Assembly: GCF_900461455.1 (NCBI RefSeq)
Contig: NZ_UGIA01000001.1
Coordinates: forward strand, 434,001 to 498,000
DNA from: Helicobacter acinonychis
GTDB taxonomy: Bacteria > Campylobacterota > Campylobacteria > Campylobacterales > Helicobacteraceae
Length of the DNA stretch: 64,000 bases
Direction: 5' to 3'
Positions within the stretch are counted from its first letter, which is position 1. Each line of letters opens with the position of its first letter. The notes beneath the pieces were generated by a model that was not told the origin of the DNA, searched no databases, and was given only the letters and a program-made list of their open reading frames with translations. Shown one piece after another: positions 1 through 8,334 of this stretch. Position numbers and translations under genes: made by a program.

Positions 1-540
1 GAAGCGGTTTTCCCTTTTAATAAACTTTATGGATCGGATCTGATTTTAGGGCCTGAGATGAAAAGCACCGGCGAAGTGATGGGGATTGCTCGATCGTTAG
101 GGCTTGCTTTTTTCAAGGCACAAACGGCTTGCTTTAACCCGATTAAAAACAAGGGGCTTATTTTTGTCTCTATTAAAGATAAGGACAAAGAAGAAGCGTG
201 TGTTTTAATGAAGCGCTTGGTCCAATTAGGATTTGAATTGTGCGCCACAGAAGGCACACATAAAGCTTTAGAAAAAGCTAGGGTAAAGTCTTTAAAAGTG
301 CTTAAAATCTCTGAAGGCCGTCCCAATATCATGGACTTAATGATGAATGGGGAAATCAGCATGGCTATCAACACAAGCGATCACAAATCTCAAGATGACG
401 CCAAACTCATTCGCGCTTCTGTGCTTAAAAACCATGTAAGTTATTTCACGACTTTAAGCGCGATAGAAGTCTTGCTTTTAGCCCTCGAAGAAAGCCCTGA
501 AGAAGATGCACTATTGGCCTTGCAAGATTATTTAAAATAA
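1..540 (+). CDS. carB: Carbamoyl-phosphate synthase large subunit, C-terminal end (partial)
   Basis: This is the last 179 codons of the large subunit, which makes carbamoyl phosphate from glutamine-derived ammonia, bicarbonate and ATP for arginine and pyrimidine synthesis. The frame is open from base 1, so the gene starts outside the window. The visible part covers the end of the second ATP-grasp half (STGEVMGI) and the MGS-like allosteric domain (GLIFVSIKDKDK, then the typical MDLMMNGEISMAINT segment). It ends in TAA four bases before the next gene's ATG, so the two are probably co-transcribed. Confidence 0.97.
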   Translation, partial: EAVFPFNKLYGSDLILGPEMKSTGEVMGIARSLGLAFFKAQTACFNPIKNKGLIFVSIKDKDKEEACVLMKRLVQLGFELCATEGTHKALEKARVKSLKVLKISEGRPNIMDLMMNGEISMAINTSDHKSQDDAKLIRASVLKNHVSYFTTLSAIEVLLLALEESPEEDALLALQDYLK

Positions 541-544
541 TTTG

Positions 545-976
545 ATGGCGTTCGTGTATTTAGCCCAAAGCGATACCACTATCGGCTTGCTTTCTAAAGA
601 TAGCGAGCAACTCAACGCTCTAAAGAAGCGCCCTAAAAATAAAAGCGTTTTAATAGAAAGCGCTGATTTTAGAACTTTAAAAAGCTTGGTGCGTGCACCC
701 AATGCTTTTAAAAATCTCATTAGAAGAAGCGCTAAAACCACTTTTATTTATCCTAATTTAAACGCCGTTCGTGTGATTAGGGGTAGGCATGGGGATTTTT
801 TAAAGCGTTTTAAAACGCTTTATAGCACTTCAGCTAACCTCACTCAATGCACTTATGATAAAGAGATCGCTTCCAATCTCGCTGATGTCATTGTGAGCGA
901 TGAAAGGGGTTTGTTTGAAAGCTCTAGTTCTAAAATATTCAAACTCTATAAAAATAAAAAAGTTAGAATAAGGTAG
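545..976 (+). CDS. Sua5/YciO/YrdC-family protein (short form)
   Basis: A 144-codon gene counterpart of HP0918 (from memory). It matches the YrdC fold: an N-terminal SDTTIGLLSKDSEQLNALKKRP stretch (the family's 'DT.YGL...I...K.R' pattern), a central FIYPNLNAVRVIRGRH segment and the hallmark STSAN near residue 97. Family members bind ATP and double-stranded RNA and make the threonylcarbamoyl-adenylate used for tRNA t6A. At about 143 residues it is shorter than the usual 185-200, so biochemical activity is uncertain. TTG at 542 is possible, but ATG at 545 is preferred. Confidence 0.75.
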   Translation: MAFVYLAQSDTTIGLLSKDSEQLNALKKRPKNKSVLIESADFRTLKSLVRAPNAFKNLIRRSAKTTFIYPNLNAVRVIRGRHGDFLKRFKTLYSTSANLTQCTYDKEIASNLADVIVSDERGLFESSSSKIFKLYKNKKVRIR

Positions 977-1120
977 GATTTTTTTATTAAGCGTTAATCA
1001 TGAAAATTAAAACATGAAAATTAAGAAACGCTAAAAGGTGTCTTTTACAATTAGCGCTCTCTATACAGAAAAAATCTCTCTCTAAAATTGCATATTTACT
1101 GACCATAACACTTTTTTAGC

Positions 1121-1165
1121 TATAATAAAAAGCCGTTGTTTTTTAAAAAACAATAATTATTATAA
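1121..1165 (+). promoter_or_regulatory. Promoter and Fur-box-like operator of frpB
   Basis: A perfect -10 hexamer TATAAT lies at 1121-1126. Just downstream, 1151-1165 reads CAATAATTATTATAA, agreeing with the H. pylori Fur consensus TAATAATnATTATTA at 12 of 14 defined positions and containing the palindrome AATAATTATT. Its place between the expected transcription start and the ATG at 1180 suits repression by iron-loaded Fur. NikR sites are also AT-rich palindromes, so the regulator is inferred. Confidence 0.6.
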
Positions 1166-1179
1166 ATAGGATTTTAAGA

Positions 1180-3624
1180 ATGAACGATAAGCGTTTTAGA
1201 AAATATTGTAGTTTTTCTATTTTTTTGTCCTTATTAGGAATGTTTGAAGCAGAAGCTAAAGAAGAAAAAGAAGAAAGAAAGACAGAAAGAAAAAAAGATA
1301 AAAAGGAGAATACCCAACACACTCTAGGCAAAGTTACCACTCAAGCGGTCAAAATCTTTAATTACAACAACCAAACAACTATTTCAAGTAAAGAATTAGA
1401 GAGAAGACAAGCCAACCAAATCAGCGATATGTTTAGGAGAAACCCTAATATCAATGTAGGTGGTGGTGCGGTCATGGCGCAAAAAATTTATGTGCGCGGT
1501 ATTGAAGACAGACTGACTAGGGTTACGGTAGATGGCGCAGCACAAATGGGTGCTAGCTATGGGCATCAAGGCAATACGATTATTGACCCCGGAATGCTTA
1601 AAAGCGTGGTGGTCACTAAAGGAGCGGCTCAAGCGAGCGCGGGGCCTATGGCTTTAATTGGTGCGATTAAAATGGAGACTAAAAGCGCGAATGATTTTAT
1701 CCCTAGAGGTAAAGACTATGCGATGAGTGGGGCTGCAACTTTTTTAACCAACTTTGGGGATAGAGAAACCGTTATGGGCGCTTATCGTAATAATCATTTT
1801 GATGTGCTTTTGTATTACACGCATCAAAATATTTTTTATTATCGTGATGGGGATAACGCCACAAAAGATCTTTTCAAGCCCAAAGAAAGCAATAAGGTTT
1901 CAGGAAGCCCTAGCGAGCAAAACAATGTGATGGCTAAAATCAATGGTTATTTAAGCGAAAGAGATATCCTAACGCTTAGTTATAACATGACTAGAGATAA
2001 CGCTAATCGCCCTTTAAGAGCGAATTTTACAGGCACTTTTTTACCCTATTCTTGCGGTGATTTTAACGCTTTCCCTAACGAGAAAAACCCTAGCGATTGT
2101 TTGTTTGAAAATGACGCCAGCTTGTTTAAAACTTATAGCGTCAATTTAGTGCATAATGTGAGTTTGAATTATGAAAGAGAAGGGGGGAGTCGTTTTGGCG
2201 ATCCTAAATTAAAGATCAATGGTTATACGAGCATTAGGAATGTCAAAATTGACCCTCTTTTTAGGTCTACTGATATAGCGACCATAATTTCTTTTACGCC
2301 AAACCCACAACTCTCTCAAGGAGAAGAAAACAGATGCGTGGCGCAAGGAGGTATTTATGACGCCATTAAACAAACTTGTGCTATTACTTTTAAAAGCCTT
2401 GGAGGCGGTTCTGTCGTCGCTAATAAGGATTTATTTATCATCAATTCCGGATTTAATGCGAATGTGATCCATACCATAGACCATAAAAATGACAATCTTT
2501 TTGAATATGGGTTGAATTATCAAAATTTAACCACTTTTGATAAGGCGATCCCTAATAGCGAATTGGTCAAACCGGGCGATGCCCCTGATGCTTGCTTAAG
2601 AGTTACAGGACCCAATGATCCCAACATGAATGGGCGCTGCCAAAGGAATGGCGCTACGGCGAATGTGATTGGGGTGTATGCACAAGCGAACTACACTTTG
2701 CACCCTATGGTCACTTTAGGGGCGGGGACTCGTTATGATGTCTATACTTTAATGGATAAAGACTGGCAATTGCATGTCACTCAAGGGTTTAGCCCTAGTG
2801 CGGCTTTAAATGTCTCGCCTTTAGAGGATTTGAATTTTAGGCTTTCTTATGCGTATGTCACTAGAGGTCCTATGCCTGGAGGCTTGGTGTGGATGCGTCA
2901 AGACAATTTGCGTTATAACCGAAATTTAAAGCCAGAAATTGGGCAAAATGTGGAATTTAACACTGAATATAGCAGTAAGTATTTTGATTTTAGAGCTGCT
3001 GGTTTTGTCCAGTTGATCTCTAATTATATCAATCAATTTTCTTCAACGCTTTTTGTGACTAACTTGCCCCCAAAAGATATTATTTATGTGCCGGGCTATG
3101 AAGTTTCAGGGACGGCTAAGTATAAGGGTTTTTCTTTAGGCTTGAGCGTGGCGCGATCATGGCCTTCTTTAAGAAAGCATTTGATCGCTGATGTGTATGA
3201 ATTGGCTGCCACGGTGGGTAATGTGTTTATTTTAACGGCAAGCTATACGGTCCCACGCATTGGGCTTAGTATCACTTGGCTTTCACGCTTTGTGACCGAT
3301 TTAGATTATTGCTCTTATAGCCCTTATCGTAACGGCCCTACGGATATTGACAGACGGCCTAGCAATTGCCCTAAAACGCCTGGGATTTTCCATGTGCATA
3401 AGCCCGGTTATGGGGTGAGCAGTTTTTTTATCACTTACAAGCCCACTTACAAAAAACTTGAAGGGTTGAGCTTGAACGCTGTTTTTAACAATGTTTTTAA
3501 CAAACAATACATCGATCAAGCAAGCCCAGTGATGAGCCCTGATGAACCCAATCAAGACAAATACGCAAGGGGCATGGCAGAGCCTGGCTTTAACGCTAGA
3601 TTTGAAATCGCTTATAAGTTTTAA
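1180..3624 (+). CDS. frpB: TonB-dependent iron/haem-type outer-membrane receptor, FrpB family
   Basis: An 814-residue TonB-dependent receptor likely to import iron complexes or haem. It begins with a signal peptide (about residues 1-26), followed by a strongly charged Lys/Glu stretch. The plug domain follows (ELERRQANQISDMFRRNPNINV, YVRGIEDRLTRVTVDGA, DPGMLKSVVVTKG), then a long beta-barrel ending in the terminal Phe (FEIAYKF). As I recall, strain 26695 has this gene split (HP0916/HP0915); here it is one uninterrupted frame. The Fur-box-like site upstream suggests iron control. The substrate cannot be read from sequence. Confidence 0.9.
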   Translation: MNDKRFRKYCSFSIFLSLLGMFEAEAKEEKEERKTERKKDKKENTQHTLGKVTTQAVKIFNYNNQTTISSKELERRQANQISDMFRRNPNINVGGGAVMAQKIYVRGIEDRLTRVTVDGAAQMGASYGHQGNTIIDPGMLKSVVVTKGAAQASAGPMALIGAIKMETKSANDFIPRGKDYAMSGAATFLTNFGDRETVMGAYRNNHFDVLLYYTHQNIFYYRDGDNATKDLFKPKESNKVSGSPSEQNNVMAKINGYLSERDILTLSYNMTRDNANRPLRANFTGTFLPYSCGDFNAFPNEKNPSDCLFENDASLFKTYSVNLVHNVSLNYEREGGSRFGDPKLKINGYTSIRNVKIDPLFRSTDIATIISFTPNPQLSQGEENRCVAQGGIYDAIKQTCAITFKSLGGGSVVANKDLFIINSGFNANVIHTIDHKNDNLFEYGLNYQNLTTFDKAIPNSELVKPGDAPDACLRVTGPNDPNMNGRCQRNGATANVIGVYAQANYTLHPMVTLGAGTRYDVYTLMDKDWQLHVTQGFSPSAALNVSPLEDLNFRLSYAYVTRGPMPGGLVWMRQDNLRYNRNLKPEIGQNVEFNTEYSSKYFDFRAAGFVQLISNYINQFSSTLFVTNLPPKDIIYVPGYEVSGTAKYKGFSLGLSVARSWPSLRKHLIADVYELAATVGNVFILTASYTVPRIGLSITWLSRFVTDLDYCSYSPYRNGPTDIDRRPSNCPKTPGIFHVHKPGYGVSSFFITYKPTYKKLEGLSLNAVFNNVFNKQYIDQASPVMSPDEPNQDKYARGMAEPGFNARFEIAYKF

Positions 3625-3743
3625 AAGTAGCAAATATGTGGTTTTAATGCTTATAACTTTAAACTCATTGATAATAAAGGGATTGTTTTTTATAAAAAAA
3701 TGAAACGAATAAAAAAATAAAAAACAGGATCTCTTAATTTTAT

Positions 3744-3814
3744 GGGTTTTTAATTTTAGGCATGGTTTAATTTTAGGCATGGTTTAATTTTAGGCATGGT
3801 TTAATTTTAGGCAT
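3744..3814. repeat. 17-bp tandem repeat directly upstream of hofG
   Basis: Three perfect tandem copies of GGTTTAATTTTAGGCAT occupy 3764-3780, 3781-3797 and 3798-3814, preceded by one degenerate copy from about 3744. The array ends 16 bases before the hofG ATG at 3831. Copy-number change would move the promoter relative to the start codon. Confidence 0.9.
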
Positions 3815-3830
3815 GGGCATGGGTAGTTTA

Positions 3831-5369
3831 ATGAAAAAATGTTTTTTTACTTCTTTTTTATCGCTTTTATCTTGTTTGTTTTATGACATGCAGGCTTTGG
3901 ATTACCAGTTCAATGGTCGCATGGAAAACTTTTCTAAAATTGGTTTTAACAATTCTCAAATCAACACCAAAAAAGGGATTTATCCTACTGAAAGTTTTGT
4001 AGATATTGTGGGCATGGCGCAAATCAAAGTGAATTTGCTCCCAAAAAATACCGAAAATCATAAGCTCTATGCTTCTTTAGGAGGCACGCTTGCCGCTATT
4101 GCTTACGATAAGACTAAATACGATATTGACCAGGCGAATGGGAAAGTTTTTGGCTCTATTGTAGAAAATTTCATTGGGGGTTATCATGGGTATTTTTTTA
4201 ATAAATACCTTGGTCCCGCTTATTCTGGAAACTCCCAATCTGCAAGCTATCATGCAAGACCTTATGTGCTAGATACCGCTTTTTTGCAATACGATTATAA
4301 AGATATTGTTGGGTTTAAGGCAGGGCGCTATGAAGCGAATATTGATTTTATGAGCGGATCCAATCAAGGGTGGGAAGTGTATTATCAGCCCTATAAGACT
4401 GAAACGCAAAGATTAAGATTTTGGTGGTGGAGTTCTTATGGTAGGGGTTTGGCGTTCAATTCTTGGGTTTATGAATTTTATGCAACAGTGCCTTATTTAA
4501 AAAAAGGAGGCAACCCCAACAACAGCAACGATTTCATCAATTATGGTTGGCATGGGATCACTACGACTTATTCTTATAAAGGTTTAGACGCTCAATTTTT
4601 TTATTATTTTTCCCCTAAAACTTATAACGCTCCTGGTTTCAAACTGGTTTATGACACGAATAGAAATTTTGGCGGCGTAGGTTTTCGTTCTCAAAGCATG
4701 ATAATGACAACTTTTCCTTTGTATTATAAAGGGTGGTATAACCCAAAGACAAAAACTTACAGCATACAAGACAGCACACCGCATGGCTCGTTGTTAGGGA
4801 AAAATGGCGTCACTTTAAATATCCGCCAAATTTTTTGGTGGGATAATTATAACTGGTCCATTGGTCTTTATAACACTTTTGGGAATTCGGACGCTTTTTT
4901 AGGCTCTCACACGATGCCAAAAGGTAATAACACTTCTTATGTTGATAATGATATTGGAGTTAGTGTAAAGCATGCTGGAATGATTGGCTATGATTTTTGG
5001 GATAATACGGCTTATGATGGGTTGGCAGATGCGATCACTAACGCGGACACTTTCACTTTTTACACTTCTGTTGGTGGGATTTATAAGCGTTTTGCATGGC
5101 ATGTTTTTGGGCGCATCTCTCATGCAAATAAGAATGCGTTAGGGCAAGTGGGGAGGGCTAATGAATATTCCTTGCAATTCAATGCGAGCTATGCGTTCAG
5201 TGAAGTCGTTCTCCTTAACTTTAGGATCACTTATTATGGAGCAAAAATCAATAAAGGCTATCAAGTAGGGTATTTTGGAGCACCCAAATTCAACGATCCT
5301 GGTGGTGATTTTAGTGCGAATTACCAGGATAGGAGCTATATGATGACCAATCTTACGCTGAAGTTTTGA
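3831..5369 (+). CDS. hofG: Helicobacter outer-membrane protein, Hof family (HofG-like)
   Basis: A 512-residue Hof-family porin-like protein (HP0914 type, from memory). ATG at 3831 is preferred because MKKCFFTSFLSLLSCLFYDMQA is then a clean signal peptide; ATGs at 3813 and 3819 lie in or beside the repeat. The mature protein starts with the family pattern LDYQFNGRMENFSKIGFNNS and KGIYPTESFV, shared with HofC and HofD downstream. It is rich in aromatic beta-strands and ends in the assembly signal LTLKF. The passage SVGGIYKRFAWHVFGRIS is a late barrel strand. Hof proteins are known mainly as outer-membrane antigens; no substrate can be assigned. Confidence 0.85.
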   Translation: MKKCFFTSFLSLLSCLFYDMQALDYQFNGRMENFSKIGFNNSQINTKKGIYPTESFVDIVGMAQIKVNLLPKNTENHKLYASLGGTLAAIAYDKTKYDIDQANGKVFGSIVENFIGGYHGYFFNKYLGPAYSGNSQSASYHARPYVLDTAFLQYDYKDIVGFKAGRYEANIDFMSGSNQGWEVYYQPYKTETQRLRFWWWSSYGRGLAFNSWVYEFYATVPYLKKGGNPNNSNDFINYGWHGITTTYSYKGLDAQFFYYFSPKTYNAPGFKLVYDTNRNFGGVGFRSQSMIMTTFPLYYKGWYNPKTKTYSIQDSTPHGSLLGKNGVTLNIRQIFWWDNYNWSIGLYNTFGNSDAFLGSHTMPKGNNTSYVDNDIGVSVKHAGMIGYDFWDNTAYDGLADAITNADTFTFYTSVGGIYKRFAWHVFGRISHANKNALGQVGRANEYSLQFNASYAFSEVVLLNFRITYYGAKINKGYQVGYFGAPKFNDPGGDFSANYQDRSYMMTNLTLKF

Positions 5370-5393
5370 TTTTTAATAAAATAACAGCGGATT

Positions 5394-5417
5394 AAAAAAT
5401 GCTCAAAGGCATTTTTT
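5394..5417. terminator. Rho-independent terminator between convergent genes
   Basis: Perfect 9-bp stem AAAAAATGC / GCATTTTTT with loop TCAAAG. It serves hofG (+) and, with the A-run on the left arm, the catalase-like gene (-). Its core resembles two other stem-loops in the window (29703-29723 and 58769-58793). Confidence 0.85.
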
Positions 5418-5465
5418 AAAGACTAAAGAGTTGAAGCAAGCGATCACTTTGCTTTAAATCTCTTT

Positions 5466-6410
5466 TTATTGTCTCCTGCCAAAAGTGATCCCATAAACTT
5501 CATTCCTAATTTGAAACAAGGGATCAATAGGGGCTTCTACGCCTTTAGGGAGATCGGCTGGGAAATACACATCTTTATTACAGCCCATCCCTTCGTATTC
5601 TTTAACTTTCAATGTCCCCACCAATAATTCCTTGTGTTTGCCTTTCCAAAGCACGGTCGTGTCGTTAGTGGCATCATTTTTATTTGCAAGCACCAAATAC
5701 ATTTTATATTCTATGGGTTTAGTTTTAAGGTGTTGTTGGAATGCAGAGAGCAGATAATTTGAATCTTTTTGTTTTAATTCTTGGGGGTTAAGGTATTTAA
5801 CGCCATCGGTTGGCACAAATTTCCATCTCATAGGCAATAATTTCCCTTTTTTGTCTTTAAACCTGAACGCATGGACGCTATAATAAGGCGTGTTAGCCAC
5901 GCTTGAGCTAATCCCTATGGTTTTTGTGTAAGCGGTAAAATTTTTATAAGAGGGGACTTCTTCATAAAGCTTTTTGATTTTTGCTTCATCTACTTTTCCG
6001 TTTTGTGGGATTCTCATCGCAAAAAATTGAGCGAATTCTTCAGGGTTTTTGGCGAAATTGATTTCTGTATTAAGCATCACCATTGTCCAACTAGCGTTTT
6101 GATTTTCTAGTTTTAACGCCATTCCCCTGACTTTGCTTTTATCGTCCATCGCCACGCCCCCTAAAGAATACCTTACAGACGCAGGGATTTCTTTTTCATC
6201 AAGTAAGGGCACATCTAAATCGTTCTTTATGGCTTGATTAGGGAGAAAAATCCCTTTAGCGCAAAACCCTTTAGTGTGGTTGATCTTCATTTTTGGCTCT
6301 TTGGCGTTGAGCTTGTAGAAAATATCTGCAATCTCTTCAGCACTCACTTCATGGGCTTTTAAAAATCCCAAACTAAAAATTAAACCTAAACTCAAACAAA
6401 TTTTTTTCAT
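5466..6410 (-). CDS. Catalase-like periplasmic haem protein
   Basis: A 314-residue catalase-related protein (HP0485 type, from memory), much shorter than the roughly 500-residue KatA. A signal peptide (MKKICLSLGLIFSLGFLKAHEVSA) predicts export. His45 in NHTKGFCAKG matches the distal catalytic His region. Near the C-terminus, IRNEVYGITFGRRQ has the Arg and Tyr306 pattern of the haem-ligand helix. Such mini-catalases often show weak peroxidase activity, so H2O2 detoxification in the periplasm is an inference. It is divergent from hofC and convergent with hofG. A -10 like TATAAT lies on its strand at 6439-6444. Confidence 0.82.
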   Translation of the reverse strand: MKKICLSLGLIFSLGFLKAHEVSAEEIADIFYKLNAKEPKMKINHTKGFCAKGIFLPNQAIKNDLDVPLLDEKEIPASVRYSLGGVAMDDKSKVRGMALKLENQNASWTMVMLNTEINFAKNPEEFAQFFAMRIPQNGKVDEAKIKKLYEEVPSYKNFTAYTKTIGISSSVANTPYYSVHAFRFKDKKGKLLPMRWKFVPTDGVKYLNPQELKQKDSNYLLSAFQQHLKTKPIEYKMYLVLANKNDATNDTTVLWKGKHKELLVGTLKVKEYEGMGCNKDVYFPADLPKGVEAPIDPLFQIRNEVYGITFGRRQ

Positions 6411-6587
6411 TCTTTAACTCCGTTGTTTTGATATTTTTATTATATTAATAAATTTCTTATTTTAGTCTCAAAAAGCCTTTTTTCAATATCTTATAAAATT
6501 TTAAAAAGGATTATCCTATCCATATTGCATGCTATGAGCAAGCTTTTAATGGCAAGCTTGGGTTTTAAATTTGTGATTTTTAAGAAA

Positions 6588-6611
6588 AATTAGCTTGATT
6601 TTTAGCTAATT
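6588..6611. promoter_or_regulatory. Perfect inverted repeat upstream of the hofC promoter
   Basis: AATTAGCT (6588-6595) and AGCTAATT (6604-6611) form a perfect 8-bp inverted repeat with an 8-base spacer. It sits about 14 bases upstream of the hofC -10, where a -35 region or operator would be. There is a second, looser inverted repeat, CAAGCTT / AAGCTTG, at 6539-6560. Operator function is inferred. Confidence 0.5.
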
Positions 6612-6624
6612 CTATGTTCTTTTA

Positions 6625-6633
6625 TGCTAAAAT
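6625..6633 (+). promoter_or_regulatory. Extended -10 promoter of hofC
   Basis: TGCTAAAAT gives an extended -10 (TGn plus TAAAAT), about 49 bases before the hofC start. A good Shine-Dalgarno, AAGGA, lies at 6670-6674. Confidence 0.6.
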
Positions 6634-6681
6634 CTTTTTTACAGAGTAATTTATCTGATTAGGTAAAGTAAGGAAAAAGGA

Positions 6682-8268
6682 ATGAAATTAAAAAAACGAA
6701 AAGTTGCTACCGCATTGCTCAAGCGTTTGACACTACCGCTATTATTTACGACGGGTTCGTTAGGAGCAATCACTTACGAGGTGCATGGGGATTTTATTAA
6801 CTTCTCTAAAGTGGGTTTTAACCACTCGCCTATCAACCCCGTTAAAGGTATTTATCCTACGGAGACTTTTGTCAATCTTACCGGTAAGATAGAGGGGTCT
6901 GTGCATTTGGGTAAGGGTTGGAGCGTGAATTTAGGCGGTGTTTTAGGCGGACAAGTTTATGATAGCACTAGATACGATAGATGGGCGAAAGATTTTACCC
7001 CTCCAAGCTATTGGGATAAAACTTCGTGTGGCACTGATTCTATGAGTCTTTGTATGAACGCAACTAAAATGTGGGAACAGCAAGGGCCAGGCGGTATTAT
7101 TGACCCTAGAGGTATTGGCTATATGTATATGGGTGAGTGGAACGGCTTATTCCCTAACTATTATCCGGCTAACGCCTACTTGCCTGGGCATTCAAGACGC
7201 TACGAAGTTTATAAAGCGAATCTTACCTATGATAGCAGTAGGGTCCATATGGTAATGGGGCGCTTTGATGTTACCGAGCAAGAGCAAATGGATTGGATTT
7301 ATCAATTGTTCCAAGGTTTTTATGGGACTTTCAAGCTTACTAAGAACATGAAATTCTTGCTCTTTAGCAGTTGGGGTCGTGGTATCGCTGATGGTCAGTG
7401 GCTATTCCCTATCTATCGTGAAAAGCCTTGGGGTATTCATAAGGCCGGTATCATTTATCGCCCTACAAAGAATTTATTGATCCACCCTTATGTGTATCTT
7501 ATCCCAGAGGTAGGTACATTGCCCGGCGTTAAAATAGAATATGATACCAATCCTGATTTCAGAGGTATAGGCATTAGAAATAAAACGACTTTCTATGGAT
7601 TGTATGACTATCGTTGGAATAATGCTGAATACGGTCGTTATGCACCCGCTCGTTATAACACTTGGGATCCATTCTTGGATAATGGTAAGTGGCGTGGGTT
7701 ACAAGGACCTGGTGGTGCGACGCTCTTATTGCGCCACCACATAGACATTAACAACTACTTTATTGTTGGAGGTGCTTATCTCAACATTGGTAACCCTAAC
7801 ATGAACTTAGGAACTTGGGGTAACCCTGTGGCTATTGATGGTATCGAACAATGGGTCGGTGGTATCTATAGCTTAGGTTTTGCAGGGATTGACAACATTA
7901 CCGATGCGGACGCATTCACCGAGTATGTTAAAGGTGGGGGCAAGCATGGTAAGTTTAGTTGGAGCGTTTATCAGCGCTTCACGACCGCACCAAGGGCTTT
8001 GGAATATGGTATTGGTATGTATTTAGACTATCAGTTTAGCAAACGCATCAAAGCAGGTCTCAAACTCGTATGGTTAACTTTCCAAATCCGTGCAGGCTAC
8101 AACCCTGGGACCGGTTTCCTTGGGCCAAATGGTCAGCCGCTCAACTTGAATAATGGTTTGTTTGAGTCTTCAGCGTTCGCACAAGGTCCTCAAAACATGG
8201 GTGGTATTGCAAAAAGCATTACCCAGGATAGAAGCCATTTGATGACGCATATCAGTTATAGTTTCTAA
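6682..8268 (+). CDS. hofC: Helicobacter outer-membrane protein HofC
   Basis: A 528-residue Hof-family outer-membrane protein (HP0486 type). A signal peptide of about 30 residues with a charged start (MKLKKRKVATALLKR) precedes mature ITYEVHGDFINFSKVGFNHSP, then KGIYPTETFVNL, both matching HofG. Aromatic alternating strands continue to a terminal ISYSF. It lies 66 bp upstream of hofD on the same strand with no obvious terminator, so they probably form a two-gene unit. Function is unknown beyond outer-membrane location. Confidence 0.88.
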   Translation: MKLKKRKVATALLKRLTLPLLFTTGSLGAITYEVHGDFINFSKVGFNHSPINPVKGIYPTETFVNLTGKIEGSVHLGKGWSVNLGGVLGGQVYDSTRYDRWAKDFTPPSYWDKTSCGTDSMSLCMNATKMWEQQGPGGIIDPRGIGYMYMGEWNGLFPNYYPANAYLPGHSRRYEVYKANLTYDSSRVHMVMGRFDVTEQEQMDWIYQLFQGFYGTFKLTKNMKFLLFSSWGRGIADGQWLFPIYREKPWGIHKAGIIYRPTKNLLIHPYVYLIPEVGTLPGVKIEYDTNPDFRGIGIRNKTTFYGLYDYRWNNAEYGRYAPARYNTWDPFLDNGKWRGLQGPGGATLLLRHHIDINNYFIVGGAYLNIGNPNMNLGTWGNPVAIDGIEQWVGGIYSLGFAGIDNITDADAFTEYVKGGGKHGKFSWSVYQRFTTAPRALEYGIGMYLDYQFSKRIKAGLKLVWLTFQIRAGYNPGTGFLGPNGQPLNLNNGLFESSAFAQGPQNMGGIAKSITQDRSHLMTHISYSF

Positions 8269-8334
8269 GAGGGTTCTCTATCCCTTAGATATGATTTTTG
8301 TATTTTTTGGTTTAGTATCTTTAGGAGTAGGGCT

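Noticed and set aside
990-1032. Direct repeat CATGAAAATTAA upstream of frpB considered as a regulatory array
   Set aside because: Only two short copies in AT-rich spacer and upstream of the real promoter; no clear function.
3301-3780. 159-codon minus-strand frame over the end of frpB
   Set aside because: Mostly antisense to well-conserved FrpB barrel codons; no start signals or domain.
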